A stretch of 50,838 nt of DNA, from NCBI GenBank assembly GCA_016844605.1, contig JAENJD010000018.1, positions 1-50,838 on the forward strand. Reading direction: 5' to 3'. Within the stretch, counting starts at the first letter, position 1. Every line of letters begins with the position of its first letter. Below the pieces are notes generated by a model that had not been told where the DNA came from, did not search any database, and was given only the letters and a program-made list of their open reading frames with translations. The translations under genes were made by a program, and so were the position numbers. This document shows, piece by piece, positions 33,993 through 42,194 of the stretch. The stretch comes from Steroidobacteraceae bacterium. GTDB lineage: Bacteria; Pseudomonadota; Gammaproteobacteria; Steroidobacterales; Steroidobacteraceae.

Positions 33993-35363
33993 TCAGCCGC
34001 CCGCCGGGGCCGCATCCTGGCGTCCCGCGCGGACCAACCAAAGGCCAGCGATCCGCGCCATGTACGCATTCGCGCCCGCGGCAGCGGCCGCCGCCTCGAA
34101 CGCAGCCTTGGCTTCATCGCGCCGGCCCAGTTCCATTAAGGCCGCGCCAAGCAACAGATTCGCGTCATCGAGCCGGGTAACACCACCCTTGGTGATGCCG
34201 AGGCGGATCATTTCGACGGCCTTTTCATAGTCGCCCGTGCTGTAGTAACCGAGGCCGACCTTGACGGCAATCTCGCCCTTCGGGTTCTTGGCTGCGGCTG
34301 TCGACTCCCCCGGCAGGCTCTTGCGATCGAGCGCAATGGCAGTCCGGGCTTCCTGCAAGGATGCCTGGTTGCTGCCGGCGCTGGGCACGATGCCTTCCTT
34401 CATGCCGCGTTCGAGGCCTCTGGCCGCCTCACCGGGACTGCCGGCCACCAGAGCGGTATCGGCATAGCCCAGATAGCCGCCCACCGTCGCCAGCCCGCCT
34501 TTCGGATCCGCGACAGCCACGCGATAGGCATTCAACATGACCGTGCGGTCGTCCTTGGTTTCGGTCTGATAGACCGCGACGATGCGGCTGTAGTACTCCT
34601 TGTTCGGATAGTACCCGACCAGCGCTTCCAGATTGTCCAGGCGCCCGGTCTGGTCCTTCAGTTCGACGTAGCAGCGATCGCGCAGCTGGAACCAGGCTTC
34701 ATCGGGCTGCTCGCCGCCGCTCTTCGCGACATCGATGGCCTTTCCCAGCCATTGCGCCGCTTCGGTGTAATTCTGAGTCTGAAGGTACAGCTTGCCGAGG
34801 GTTTGCAGTTCATCGGATTCGGCATCCGGCGTCATGTCGATGAACTGCCGGTAATGCGTCACCGTCTTTGCGCGATCCTGCTTGCCGTTGTAGTACGCGG
34901 CCAGCTGCTGGTGCATGGGCCCGATCTGTTCGGGCAGCGCGTATCCCTTCTCCAGATAGGTCTCGATGGCCGCCGTGAATCCGTCCGTGTCGCCGGTCGC
35001 CTGTGTCGCCTGCAGGCGCCAGGTCGCCAGCACCTTCAAGTCATCCGGGGTCAGGCCAGGCAGGGCATCCAGCGCCGGCAATGCAGCGATGACTTCAGCC
35101 CATTTCTTTTCATTGATGGACTTCTGGACCTTGGGCGCCTGCTTGCGAAACTCCGGGCTGAAATCGGCACCGGGCTCGGGCGCAGCCTGTTCACCCTTTT
35201 TCTTTTTCTTCTTTGTTTCCTGCTGCGCAGCCTTTGTGGTATCGGACTGCGAAGCCGGCGGCGACTGGTATTGCGCCTGCACGGTTGCAGGCAATGCAGC
35301 GGCAATCACGGACGCAGAAACCGCCGCGATAATCCAGCGTGGGCTGTAATTCTGACCCTTCAT
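33993..35363 (-). CDS. Periplasmic tetratricopeptide-repeat protein with Lys-rich linker
   Basis: A 456-residue exported protein starting at ATG 35363 with AGGTGG upstream. The signal peptide (WIIAAVSASVIAAALPATV, then QAQ) is followed by a polar linker with six consecutive Lys (residues about 50-55) and then TPR-like helices: KVQKSINEKKWAEVIAALPA, LQTLGKLYLQTQNYTEAAQW, VKVGLGYYSTGDYEKAVEMI and DDANLLLGAALMELGRRDEA. It is 15 bases upstream of the second TPR gene and probably in the same transcript. Function is not known; TPR repeats imply protein-protein contacts in the periplasm. Confidence 0.8.
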   Translation of the reverse strand: MKGQNYSPRWIIAAVSASVIAAALPATVQAQYQSPPASQSDTTKAAQQETKKKKKKGEQAAPEPGADFSPEFRKQAPKVQKSINEKKWAEVIAALPALDALPGLTPDDLKVLATWRLQATQATGDTDGFTAAIETYLEKGYALPEQIGPMHQQLAAYYNGKQDRAKTVTHYRQFIDMTPDAESDELQTLGKLYLQTQNYTEAAQWLGKAIDVAKSGGEQPDEAWFQLRDRCYVELKDQTGRLDNLEALVGYYPNKEYYSRIVAVYQTETKDDRTVMLNAYRVAVADPKGGLATVGGYLGYADTALVAGSPGEAARGLERGMKEGIVPSAGSNQASLQEARTAIALDRKSLPGESTAAAKNPKGEIAVKVGLGYYSTGDYEKAVEMIRLGITKGGVTRLDDANLLLGAALMELGRRDEAKAAFEAAAAAAGANAYMARIAGLWLVRAGRQDAAPAGG

Positions 35364-35538
35364 CGTCCGCCACCTCGAATCGCGAACCGGCAGGCTCCCT
35401 GCGAGGGCGCGTTTATAACCCAAAACCCGCCCGGCTGTCTTGCCGTCATCCTGTCCAGTGGACTGCTGCTGCCTCACCGGGTTCCGGTGCCTGAAACTTA
35501 TCCCTGGGTTCAGCCTGCGTTCAGCAGCTCCTCCCGCC

Positions 35539-35567
35539 AAAAAACGGGGCCCGCCGTGGCGGGCCCT
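35539..35567 (-). terminator. Rho-independent terminator after exbD
   Basis: GGGCCCGC (35547-35554), loop CGTG, GCGGGCCC (35559-35566), followed on the transcribed minus strand by CG and six T (35544-35539). It lies 33 bases past the exbD stop and so closes the tonB-exbB-exbD transcript. The TPR genes downstream need their own promoter within 35364-35538, where I see no clear hexamers. Confidence 0.8.
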
Positions 35568-35599
35568 GTCATGTCAACCGGGCTGCGCCGACAGCGCGG

Positions 35600-36016
35600 T
35601 CACTCGCCCTTGGGTCGTTCAGCGATAAAGCCAACCTTTCGCATGCCACCACGCTGCAGGACGTACAGGGTGTCAGCGACGTACTCATAGCGCGCCCGCT
35701 TGTCGGCCCGGATGTGGACTTCCGGCTGCGGGTCCTTGACGGCCTCCTGGAGCACGTAGTTCAACAGGGAATCGCGGTCGATCCCGTTGTCGTTCCAGTA
35801 GAGCCCGCCGTCGAAATCAATCGAAAGATTGATGTTCTCCGGCTTGGTCTCGGTCGGCCTGTTGACTTCCTTCGGGAGATCGATCTTCACGGCATGGATC
35901 ATCACCGGAACCGTGATGATCATGATGATCAGCAGCACGAGCATCACGTCGACGAGCGGTATGACATTCGGCTCGACCATCGGATCGCCTTCGTCCTTGC
36001 CGACTGCAATCGCCAT
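35600..36016 (-). CDS. exbD: Biopolymer transport protein ExbD
   Basis: A 138-residue component of the TonB energising complex. It has a short cytoplasmic start, one membrane helix (IPLVDVMLVLLIIMIITVP, residues about 19-37) containing the conserved proton-relay Asp in LVDVML, and a periplasmic domain (PEVHIRADKRARYEYVADTL). It forms the proton channel with ExbB and drives TonB. TolR is the closest relative, but the neighbouring tonB genes favour ExbD. Its start is three bases after the exbB stop. Confidence 0.92.
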   Translation of the reverse strand: MAIAVGKDEGDPMVEPNVIPLVDVMLVLLIIMIITVPVMIHAVKIDLPKEVNRPTETKPENINLSIDFDGGLYWNDNGIDRDSLLNYVLQEAVKDPQPEVHIRADKRARYEYVADTLYVLQRGGMRKVGFIAERPKGE

Positions 36017-36019
36017 CAG

Positions 36020-36724
36020 CTACTTCCCGGCGACCCGCGAACCCGCCAGCAACACCGCCTGGACGTCGTGCGCGAAATAGTTCGCGCGCTCCATCAGGCC
36101 CTTGTTGCCACGCAGCAGGCCATTGAAGCCGAGCACCGCCGGCACCGCGACCGCAAGGCCCATCGCCGTCATGATCAGCGCTTCACCGATCGGGCCGGCG
36201 ACCTTGTCGAGTGACGCCTGGCCCGCGATCGAGATGCTGATCAGCGCGTGGTAGATGCCCCACACCGTGCCGAACAGGCCCACGAACGGCGAAGTAGCGC
36301 CGACCGATGCCAGCACGACCATGCCGCTTTGCAGGCTCGACTGCAGCATGTTGGTGCGCCTTTCGATGTGCGACTGCACCCAGGTGTTGAAATCGATCCC
36401 GCTCGAGACATCGCGTGCCGTGCTCTTGCGGTGATGTTCAGCGGCCTGGAGGCCATCCTGCGCGATGTCGCGGAAGGGATTGATCTTGCCCTTCAGCTTT
36501 GCGATGCCTTCCTGCATCGACCCGGCCGAGAAGAAGCTTTTTTCGGCCTCGACGGCCGCCTTCCTGAGCGAGCGTTGGTCCAGCCACTTGTTGATCATGA
36601 CCAGCCATGACCAAAGCGACATCGTGATGAGGATCACGAACACGCCCTTGCCGACATAGTCGCTCTGGGTCCAGAGCGCCGTGATGCCGTACGGGTTTTC
36701 AGTCATTCCGGTTTCAGCGGCCAT
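36020..36724 (-). CDS. exbB: Biopolymer transport protein ExbB
   Basis: A 234-residue MotA/TolQ/ExbB-family proton channel protein. AGGGGA lies about seven bases before ATG 36724. Three membrane helices are visible: about 27-45 (GVFVILITMSLWSWLVMI), about 131-155 (MVVLASVGATSPFVGLFGTV) and about 178-200 (EALIMTAMGLAVAVPAVLGF). The motif ATSPFVGLFGTVWGI is the family signature. It lies 94 bases downstream of tonB and just before exbD. Confidence 0.93.
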   Translation of the reverse strand: MAAETGMTENPYGITALWTQSDYVGKGVFVILITMSLWSWLVMINKWLDQRSLRKAAVEAEKSFFSAGSMQEGIAKLKGKINPFRDIAQDGLQAAEHHRKSTARDVSSGIDFNTWVQSHIERRTNMLQSSLQSGMVVLASVGATSPFVGLFGTVWGIYHALISISIAGQASLDKVAGPIGEALIMTAMGLAVAVPAVLGFNGLLRGNKGLMERANYFAHDVQAVLLAGSRVAGK

Positions 36725-36818
36725 TCTGCAGTTCCCCTAACAGATACTAGTTTTCCGGATTATCGCGCACGACCCACTTGGCGTCGCTACTTCCCGGTCC
36801 CTGACGATTACTGCTGCG

Positions 36819-37451
36819 TCATTCCAGCTTGAATACGATCGGCAACGTGGCCTGCGCCTCGACGGGCTGGCCATCGCGCTTGCCCGGATCAAATGGCAGC
36901 CTGCGGATCACGCATTCGGCGGCTCCGTCGAGCCTCACGAATCCGCTGCTCTGCGAGACCGCCATCGTGCCAGCTTTGCCGTCCGCGCCGATCGTGATGG
37001 TCACGACCACGCGGCCCTCTTCGCTCAGGCGGCGGGACGCCGATGGATAGCAGGCATTGATCGCCGCGGATATGCGGTCGCCCTTCGCCTTGATCCTCGG
37101 CGGTGTGATCTGCACCTGGCGTGCCGGCGCCGTCTGCGCGCGCTGCGGTGCTGCTTCGCTGACGCGAGCCGTGATCGCCGAGGACGGACCCTCGAATACC
37201 GGCAGGTCGATCAGCGGCGGCGGTACGGTCGGCGGCGGCACGTCAACCGGTGGTGGCGGCGGCGGCTCTTCCGCGTCCTCCGGCGGAGGCGGCGGAGGCG
37301 GCAGGTCCATGATCGAGAGATCCTGCACCAATTGCATGCCGGCCCGGACCAGTCCTGCTTTCAAAGCCAGGTAGAAACCGAAATGCAGGACGATGATCGC
37401 GACAAATACTGCCGTCCGACGCGATGCACCCGCCGAATAGATATTCGCCAT
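36819..37451 (-). CDS. tonB: Energy transducer TonB (proline-rich paralogue)
   Basis: A 210-residue TonB protein. The N-terminal anchor is at about 14-33 (AVFVAIIVLHFGFYLALKAG). A proline-rich rigid spacer spans about 50-85 with two runs of Pro separated by acidic residues. The C-terminal TonB domain reads INACYPSASRRLSEEGRVVV, then SQSSGFVRLDGAAECVIRRL and ATLPIVFKLE. It transmits proton-motive energy to outer-membrane TonB-dependent receptors. Its first residues (MANIYSAGASRRTAVF) closely match the next gene (MAHAYSAGGSRRSAVF), which shows a duplication. Confidence 0.93.
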   Translation of the reverse strand: MANIYSAGASRRTAVFVAIIVLHFGFYLALKAGLVRAGMQLVQDLSIMDLPPPPPPPEDAEEPPPPPPVDVPPPTVPPPLIDLPVFEGPSSAITARVSEAAPQRAQTAPARQVQITPPRIKAKGDRISAAINACYPSASRRLSEEGRVVVTITIGADGKAGTMAVSQSSGFVRLDGAAECVIRRLPFDPGKRDGQPVEAQATLPIVFKLE

Positions 37452-37638
37452 ACCAGGCCCCGCCCACCCCTCGTCTTATTCGCCGGTCGCATTGGCCCGA
37501 AATCCAGGCCACTGTGCCGTCAAAATTATTGGTCGCTGCTCGATTCCGTGCGCCCGTTATCCGGCACGGCCACCTTAACGGCTGGCCGTTGCGACTGCAA
37601 GCGGCGGCCCCCTTCTGGCCGTTCGGCCCGGATTCTGC

Positions 37639-38259
37639 TCAGTCCAGTCTGAAAATAATCGGCAGCAGGACCTCGCTCTGGACCGCACGGCCATCTTCGC
37701 GGGCCGCATTGAAACCAAGCCTGCCGAGCACGCATGGCGCCGCAGCATCCAGACGCGGGTAGCCAGTGCTCTGCACCACGCGCCAGGACCGGACCTGCCC
37801 CTGGTTGCTGATCAGGACGGCGACGCGCAGGCGACCCTCCTCGCCCGAGCGTCGTGCGCCAGCGGGATAACAGGCCCGGATGACGACTGCAAAATCACTG
37901 GCGGGACCTTGCAAACTGGCCGCCGCTCGCGTGATTGACTCACGCGGCACAAGGGGATCCCCACTGTCCGTCCGCGGGCCAGGTGCGGTCGCTGGCGCCT
38001 CCAGTGTCGGGATGTCGAGTTCCGGAACCGGCACAAGCACGTCGCCGAATCGGATCGGATCGGGCAAATCCGGTGCTGCAAGTTTGCGAGGTGCGAGCTT
38101 GGGCGGCAGCACCCTGAATGGCGGGGGCGAAGTGGCCATTGCCTCGTTGACAGGCATCTGGTCGTTGATGACGAGCAGGAAAATTGCAAAGTGAAGTCCG
38201 ATGATCGCCATGAATACGGCCGACCGACGCGACCCGCCCGCCGAATAGGCATGTGCCAT
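37639..38259 (-). CDS. Energy transducer TonB (second paralogue, short spacer)
   Basis: A 206-residue TonB-like protein; GGAGGTG lies just before ATG 38259. The anchor is at about 14-33 (AVFMAIIGLHFAIFLLVIND). The periplasmic spacer is moderately proline-rich but has no poly-proline runs. The C-terminal domain matches the neighbour (IRACYPAGARRSGEEGRLRV, STGYPRLDAAAPCVLGRLGF, LLPIIFRLD). It keeps the two Cys found in the paralogue (ACYP and PCVL against ACYP and ECVI), which could form a disulfide. The 187-base gap to the next tonB suggests separate promoters. Confidence 0.88.
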   Translation of the reverse strand: MAHAYSAGGSRRSAVFMAIIGLHFAIFLLVINDQMPVNEAMATSPPPFRVLPPKLAPRKLAAPDLPDPIRFGDVLVPVPELDIPTLEAPATAPGPRTDSGDPLVPRESITRAAASLQGPASDFAVVIRACYPAGARRSGEEGRLRVAVLISNQGQVRSWRVVQSTGYPRLDAAAPCVLGRLGFNAAREDGRAVQSEVLLPIIFRLD

Positions 38260-38361
38260 AAGACACCTCCGTTCAAAGCCGGCAACAGCCACGTTAGTCT
38301 CGTGCTCCCGCGGCCGCAAGCAGCCCATATTGTTTCTAACGGATTCCGGGCCGCATTCGGG

Positions 38362-39252
38362 TCATGTCGGGCCCAGGCTGCCGCTGCCTGCCGCCTTGCC
38401 CTCGCGCATGACGATGACTGCCACCCCGGTCAGGGTCATCACGCCGCCGATGACCATGCGCCAGTCCAGCACGTCGCCGAGAAAGAGGATTGCGAAGCCG
38501 ACGCTGAATACCGGACCCAGCACCGTGAGGGGCGCGACACTCGACACCGGATAGCGGTGCACCAATGCAAAATAGGCCGTGTGCGCAAAAAGACTCGCGA
38601 ACAGCGCCGAGTAAAGCACCGCGCCAGCGCCTGTCAGGTCGATATTGCGCAGGCTTTCAATCTGCCCGTCTTCGAGCCAGATCGTCAGCATCAGGAAAAC
38701 GGGCAGGCTTCCCCAGGCCAGCCAAGCCTGCAACTCGAGTGCATTCAGGTCCCGGACGCGCTTGATCGCGATGAGCCCGATCGCACCGATGAAGGCGGCG
38801 AGGACTATCAGTGCGAGGCCCTGCCAGGACTTCAGGACATCGGGATTGAAGCCGAGTACAACGACACCGGCGAATGCCAGGACGATGCCGAGCGATCGCC
38901 GCCAGCGGATGCGCTCGCCGAGCACGACGACCGAGAGGATCGTCGCGAATGGAATGCCGAGCTGGCCGGCAATCGCGACCGAGGACATGTTTCCCGAGAG
39001 CGCCACGCCCGTGTACATGATCGCGAATTGCAGGCCGCCGCTGAAGATCGCCGCAATTAGCAGCCAGCGCATCTCGCCGCGCCGGATCCGCAACCACGGC
39101 AGCACGACCAGCCCGACTACCAGGAACCGGAGAAAACCGGCAAACACCGGCGGGAATCGGTCGACACCCAACTTGATCGCGACGAGGTTGAAGCCCCAGA
39201 CCGCGTTGATCAGCATCAATCGTACAAAGTGCCGCTGGCTGACCTCCGTCAT
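38362..39252 (-). CDS. EamA/DMT-superfamily transporter
   Basis: A 296-residue ten-helix membrane protein made of two EamA repeats. Repeat 1 starts at about 10 (LMLINAVWGFNLVAIKLGVD) and ends GERIRWRRSLGIVLAFAGVV; repeat 2 starts near 145 and ends GDVLDWRMVIGGVMTLTGVA. These drug/metabolite exporters move amino acids, nucleosides or other small metabolites. Its ATG overlaps the lysA stop as ATGA, so it may export lysine or a related product. That is inference from position. Confidence 0.9.
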   Translation of the reverse strand: MTEVSQRHFVRLMLINAVWGFNLVAIKLGVDRFPPVFAGFLRFLVVGLVVLPWLRIRRGEMRWLLIAAIFSGGLQFAIMYTGVALSGNMSSVAIAGQLGIPFATILSVVVLGERIRWRRSLGIVLAFAGVVVLGFNPDVLKSWQGLALIVLAAFIGAIGLIAIKRVRDLNALELQAWLAWGSLPVFLMLTIWLEDGQIESLRNIDLTGAGAVLYSALFASLFAHTAYFALVHRYPVSSVAPLTVLGPVFSVGFAILFLGDVLDWRMVIGGVMTLTGVAVIVMREGKAAGSGSLGPT

Positions 39253-40355
39253 CGGTAGTCGAGGATCAGTTCCTCCGCCGGCGCGCGGAGGTTGTAGTTG
39301 GAACCCATCACGTGGCCGTAGGCACCGGTGTTGGCGATCAGCAGGATGTCACCTTCGGCTGAGTGCGGCAGCAAACGGTCGTGGCCCAGCACGTCGCCGC
39401 TTTCGCAGATCGGACCGACCACGGTGCAATGCAGTTCGGCCGGATCATCGAGGTGCGTCAGGTTGACGATCTCGTGATACGAACCGTAGAGCGCAGGTCG
39501 CAGCAGCGAGTTCATGCCGGTCGCCACGCCAACGTACTGCACGGCCCCCTTTCCTTTCAGCTGCGTGACGCGCGCAAGCAGGACGCCGGCAGCGGCGACC
39601 AGATAACGGCCGGGTTCCAGCCACAACCCGAAGCCGGGATGCCCGGTGCGAAACTGCCCAAGCGCGGCGTCGAATTCCCCAAGATCCAGTGGGTGCTGGC
39701 CCGGCCGATCCGGGACACCGAGCCCGCCGCCGATATTGAGCACGTCGACGCCGGGAAACTGCATTGCGGCATCGGCGAGCGTGCGCGCGGTCTCGACCCA
39801 GCCGCCGACCGCGAAATTGCCGCTCCCGGTGTGCGCGTGAAGGCCGACGATCCTCGCCCCGGCCTGTTCCGCCGCCCGGTGCAGGTCGCCAAGCTCAAAG
39901 AGTGGCACGCCGAATTTCGAGTGCAGGCCGGCCGTGCGGACCTTCGGGTGATGGCCATGGCCGTGGCCGGTATCGATACGCGCGAATATTTCGTGACCAT
40001 GGAACATGCCGCCCCAGTTGTGCAGCACGTAGAGATTGTCCACGGTGATTCGCAGGCCCCGCTCAAGCGCCCATTGGTACTCGGCGCGCGGCGCGAAGTT
40101 CGGCGTGAACAGCAGTCGCTCGCGCTCGATGCCCGGCACGGCATCGAGTACTCGCTCGATCTCGCCACGCGAGACACATTCAAATGACAGGCCCTGTGCG
40201 GCAATTGTCCGGAGGATTGCGGGATGCGGGTTGGCCTTGATGGCATATAACACGCGCGACACGGAGCCCATGCCCGCAAGAAGTTGCGCCTGCGCGGCAA
40301 CTGTCTGCAGGTCATAGACATAGGCGTATTGGCGGTCGCCGAGAAGATCAATCAA
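39249..40355 (-). CDS. lysA: Diaminopimelate decarboxylase, like the C-terminal half of fused LysA-aspartokinase
   Basis: A fold-type III PLP enzyme converting meso-diaminopimelate to lysine. VLYAIKANPHPAILR holds the PLP Lys; HKFGV-equivalent LHSKFGVP, GLHAHTGSGN, NIGGGLGVPDRPG, the EPGRYLVA loop and VVGPICESGDVLG (catalytic Cys) are all present. The wording matches the xanthomonad bifunctional kinase-decarboxylase rather than E. coli LysA, but no kinase is attached. The boundary given uses TTG 40355. In-frame coding continues upstream (GSWWRRARGALIDLLG resembles the linker of the fusion) to a CTG at 40412 that overlaps the previous stop as CTGA, which may be the true start. Confidence 0.87.
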   Translation of the reverse strand: MIDLLGDRQYAYVYDLQTVAAQAQLLAGMGSVSRVLYAIKANPHPAILRTIAAQGLSFECVSRGEIERVLDAVPGIERERLLFTPNFAPRAEYQWALERGLRITVDNLYVLHNWGGMFHGHEIFARIDTGHGHGHHPKVRTAGLHSKFGVPLFELGDLHRAAEQAGARIVGLHAHTGSGNFAVGGWVETARTLADAAMQFPGVDVLNIGGGLGVPDRPGQHPLDLGEFDAALGQFRTGHPGFGLWLEPGRYLVAAAGVLLARVTQLKGKGAVQYVGVATGMNSLLRPALYGSYHEIVNLTHLDDPAELHCTVVGPICESGDVLGHDRLLPHSAEGDILLIANTGAYGHVMGSNYNLRAPAEELILDYR

Positions 40356-40408
40356 TGCGCCGCGCGCCCTGCGCCACCAGCTGCCCTGATCGACCTCGGC
40401 AGGCTTCG

Positions 40409-40630
40409 TCAGATTTCGTCCGGATCGTACTCGGACAATTCGCGTTTCAGGCGCCTCTCGGCCAGCACGTCCTCCACCTTGCTCCAGGCAGATTGCTGCA
40501 CCGGCCGGCGCTGTCCCTTGGGGCGGCGCTCGACGACGATCAACTTGTCGAGGTCGCCATCCGGTTCGGCGCTGGACTCCCCGAGAAACTCGTCCTCGAG
40601 GTCGAAGGACTCATCATTGCGCTCTTTCAT
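40409..40630 (-). CDS. Small acidic hypothetical protein
   Basis: A 73-residue cytoplasmic protein starting at ATG 40630. The first 30 residues are strongly acidic (ESFDLEDEFLGESSAEPDGD), the middle is basic (ERRPKGQRRP) and the end is a charged helix (WSKVEDVLAERRLKRELSEY) closing with DPDEI. A helix of this kind near the C-terminus recalls short conserved gammaproteobacterial proteins of the PA3496 type, but I cannot confirm it. It is driven by a good promoter at 40694-40721 and leads into lysA with a four-base overlap if lysA begins at CTG. Confidence 0.7.
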   Translation of the reverse strand: MKERNDESFDLEDEFLGESSAEPDGDLDKLIVVERRPKGQRRPVQQSAWSKVEDVLAERRLKRELSEYDPDEI

Positions 40631-40693
40631 TCGGATGAATTCCTAGCGAAATCAATGATATCCACGAGAAACCCGACAAGCGTTGGGCTGCGC

Positions 40694-40721
40694 AATATAT
40701 ACGAAAAGATGCAGTTATCAA
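40694..40721 (-). promoter_or_regulatory. Sigma-70 promoter of the small acidic gene-lysA-EamA operon
   Basis: TTGATA (40721-40716), a 16-base spacer and TATATT (40699-40694) on the minus strand each match consensus at five of six bases. The predicted start near 40687 gives a 57-base leader. The region is distinctly AT-rich. This is the best-scoring promoter I can see in the window. Confidence 0.6.
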
Positions 40722-40758
40722 CTGCCCTGCTGATATTGCAGGTTCAGGGGCTCGGCAA

Positions 40759-40773
40759 GGCCCCCGCGGGGCC
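40759..40773 (-). terminator. GC hairpin after the cysteine-rich gene, weak terminator
   Basis: GGCCCC, loop GCG, GGGGCC on the minus strand lies 14 bases past the stop of the gene at 40787. Only TT follows the stem, so it is at best a weak or Rho-assisted stop. It would insulate the promoter at 40694-40721 from upstream transcription. Confidence 0.35.
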
Positions 40774-40786
40774 GCCGGGGGGCGTT

Positions 40787-41014
40787 TCAGCCGTGCGCGT
40801 CGCAGGCTTGCAGGCACTCACTGTACTTGTCGTCGCAGGCCTGCACCTTGTCCGGGTCACCGTTGGACGCGGCCATGCACTTGTCCGACTCGATGTCGCA
40901 GCGTTCGATGCATTTCTCGTCGCTCTGGGGGCGCGCGTCTTCGGCAACCGCCGGGCCGGCAACGACCAGGACGGCAATCAATGCGGCCAGCCAGCGTGTG
41001 CTTCGGACATTCAT
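40787..41014 (-). CDS. Secreted cysteine-rich mini-protein
   Basis: A 75-residue protein from ATG 41014 with GGGAG about ten bases upstream. A signal peptide (TRWLAALIAVLVVAGPAVA, cleavage before EDARP) leaves a mature chain of about 50 residues with six Cys in a mirror-image layout: C-x3-C-x6-C, a spacer, then C-x6-C-x3-C (CIERCDIESDKC and CDDKYSECLQAC). The spacing fits two antiparallel helices locked by disulfides, as in CHCH-type hairpins. It is strongly acidic with many Asp, so metal binding is possible. I do not recognise a named family. Confidence 0.75.
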   Translation of the reverse strand: MNVRSTRWLAALIAVLVVAGPAVAEDARPQSDEKCIERCDIESDKCMAASNGDPDKVQACDDKYSECLQACDAHG

Positions 41015-41135
41015 CGACGATCGCTCCCGGGGACCACGCGTGTATATAGGGCATGGCGCGCCATCACGCAAATACCCATGCCGGCAGCATCGGCCAGCGG
41101 CGCTGAATGCACGCTGAACGAGGATTCCGTGCATC

Positions 41136-42194
41136 TTAGGCCCTCGCCTCGGCCATGGCGCGGCGGACCAGGACATGGGCCATCGGCCCAAGCGCGCCAA
41201 ACCGCTCGTCCCTGGTCTGGCGGTGGAAGTAGCGGTAGTAAATCTGCTGGATGATCACTGCCAGCCGGAACAGTCCAAATACCCGGTAGAAGCGAAAGTT
41301 GTCGATGGGCACGCCGCTTGCCTTCGAGTAGTGCGCGAGGACCTCCATGCGGCTCATCGAACCGGGCAAGTGTGTGGGCAGCATGCGGGTAGCCAGCATT
41401 TCGGGCCCATCGCCCGCCTCGACCCAATAAGCCAGCGAGCAGCCAAGATCCAGCAGCGGGTCGCCGATGGTCGCCATCTCCCAGTCCAGCACGCCGACCA
41501 GCCGTTCGGGCTGCCGGGAATCGAACACGACATTGTCGAGCTTGAAGTCATTGTGGATCAACGCAGGCCGGCCGGAGTCCGGTGGCGTATTGGCCGCAAG
41601 CCAATCAGCAACTTCGGCGGCCCGTGGCGCGTCGGTGGTCTGCGCCTGTGCGAATCGCTCCGTCCAGCCGCGCACCTGTCGCACTGCGTAGCCATCGGGC
41701 CGGCCGAGATCGGCGAGCCCAAGCGACTGGTAGTCGAGCCCATGCAGCCTCGCCAGCACCTCAATCAGCGCTGCCTGCTGGGCGTGCACGAGGGTGGGCG
41801 TCGCCTCGAGTTCCGGCGGAAAGTCGCGGCGCAGGATGATCCCCCGGATTCGCTCGACGACATAGAAAGGGGCGCCGATCACCGTTTCGTCGGCGCAGAA
41901 GTGCAGCGGCTTCGGGCATTCCGCAAATCCGGCATGCAACCCCGACAGCACGCGAAATTCACGCTTCATGTCGTGACCGGATTTCGGCCGCGTGCCGATC
42001 GGCGGTCGGCGCAAGACCAGTTCAACGCTGCCGGCGGTCAGCAGGTAACTGAGATTCGAGAACCCTGCAGGAAACTGGCGCACGCGCAGTGGCAATTCAA
42101 GGCCCGGGACGTGGCTGGCCAGGTATTCTCCGAGCCGCGCATCGTCGAGTGCCTCGCCGGCACGCACCGGCGCCGCGTCGTCAACCAGGCTCAT
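41136..42194 (-). CDS. Phosphotransferase (APH) family protein, ACAD10/11-like
   Basis: A 352-residue aminoglycoside-phosphotransferase-fold kinase. FSNLSYLLTAGSVELVLRRP is the glycine-poor nucleotide loop and beta-3 Lys/Arg region. GRPALIHNDFKLDNVVFD is the catalytic loop (His-Asn-Asp, Lys, Asn) and VGVLDWEMATIGDPLLDLG the metal-binding Asp loop. This subfamily is fused to or next to acyl-CoA dehydrogenases (human ACAD10/11), where it phosphorylates 4-hydroxyacyl-CoA. Here its start overlaps the acyl-CoA dehydrogenase stop (ATGA), so the same role in hydroxy-acid catabolism is the best guess. Confidence 0.9.
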   Translation of the reverse strand: MSLVDDAAPVRAGEALDDARLGEYLASHVPGLELPLRVRQFPAGFSNLSYLLTAGSVELVLRRPPIGTRPKSGHDMKREFRVLSGLHAGFAECPKPLHFCADETVIGAPFYVVERIRGIILRRDFPPELEATPTLVHAQQAALIEVLARLHGLDYQSLGLADLGRPDGYAVRQVRGWTERFAQAQTTDAPRAAEVADWLAANTPPDSGRPALIHNDFKLDNVVFDSRQPERLVGVLDWEMATIGDPLLDLGCSLAYWVEAGDGPEMLATRMLPTHLPGSMSRMEVLAHYSKASGVPIDNFRFYRVFGLFRLAVIIQQIYYRYFHRQTRDERFGALGPMAHVLVRRAMAEARA

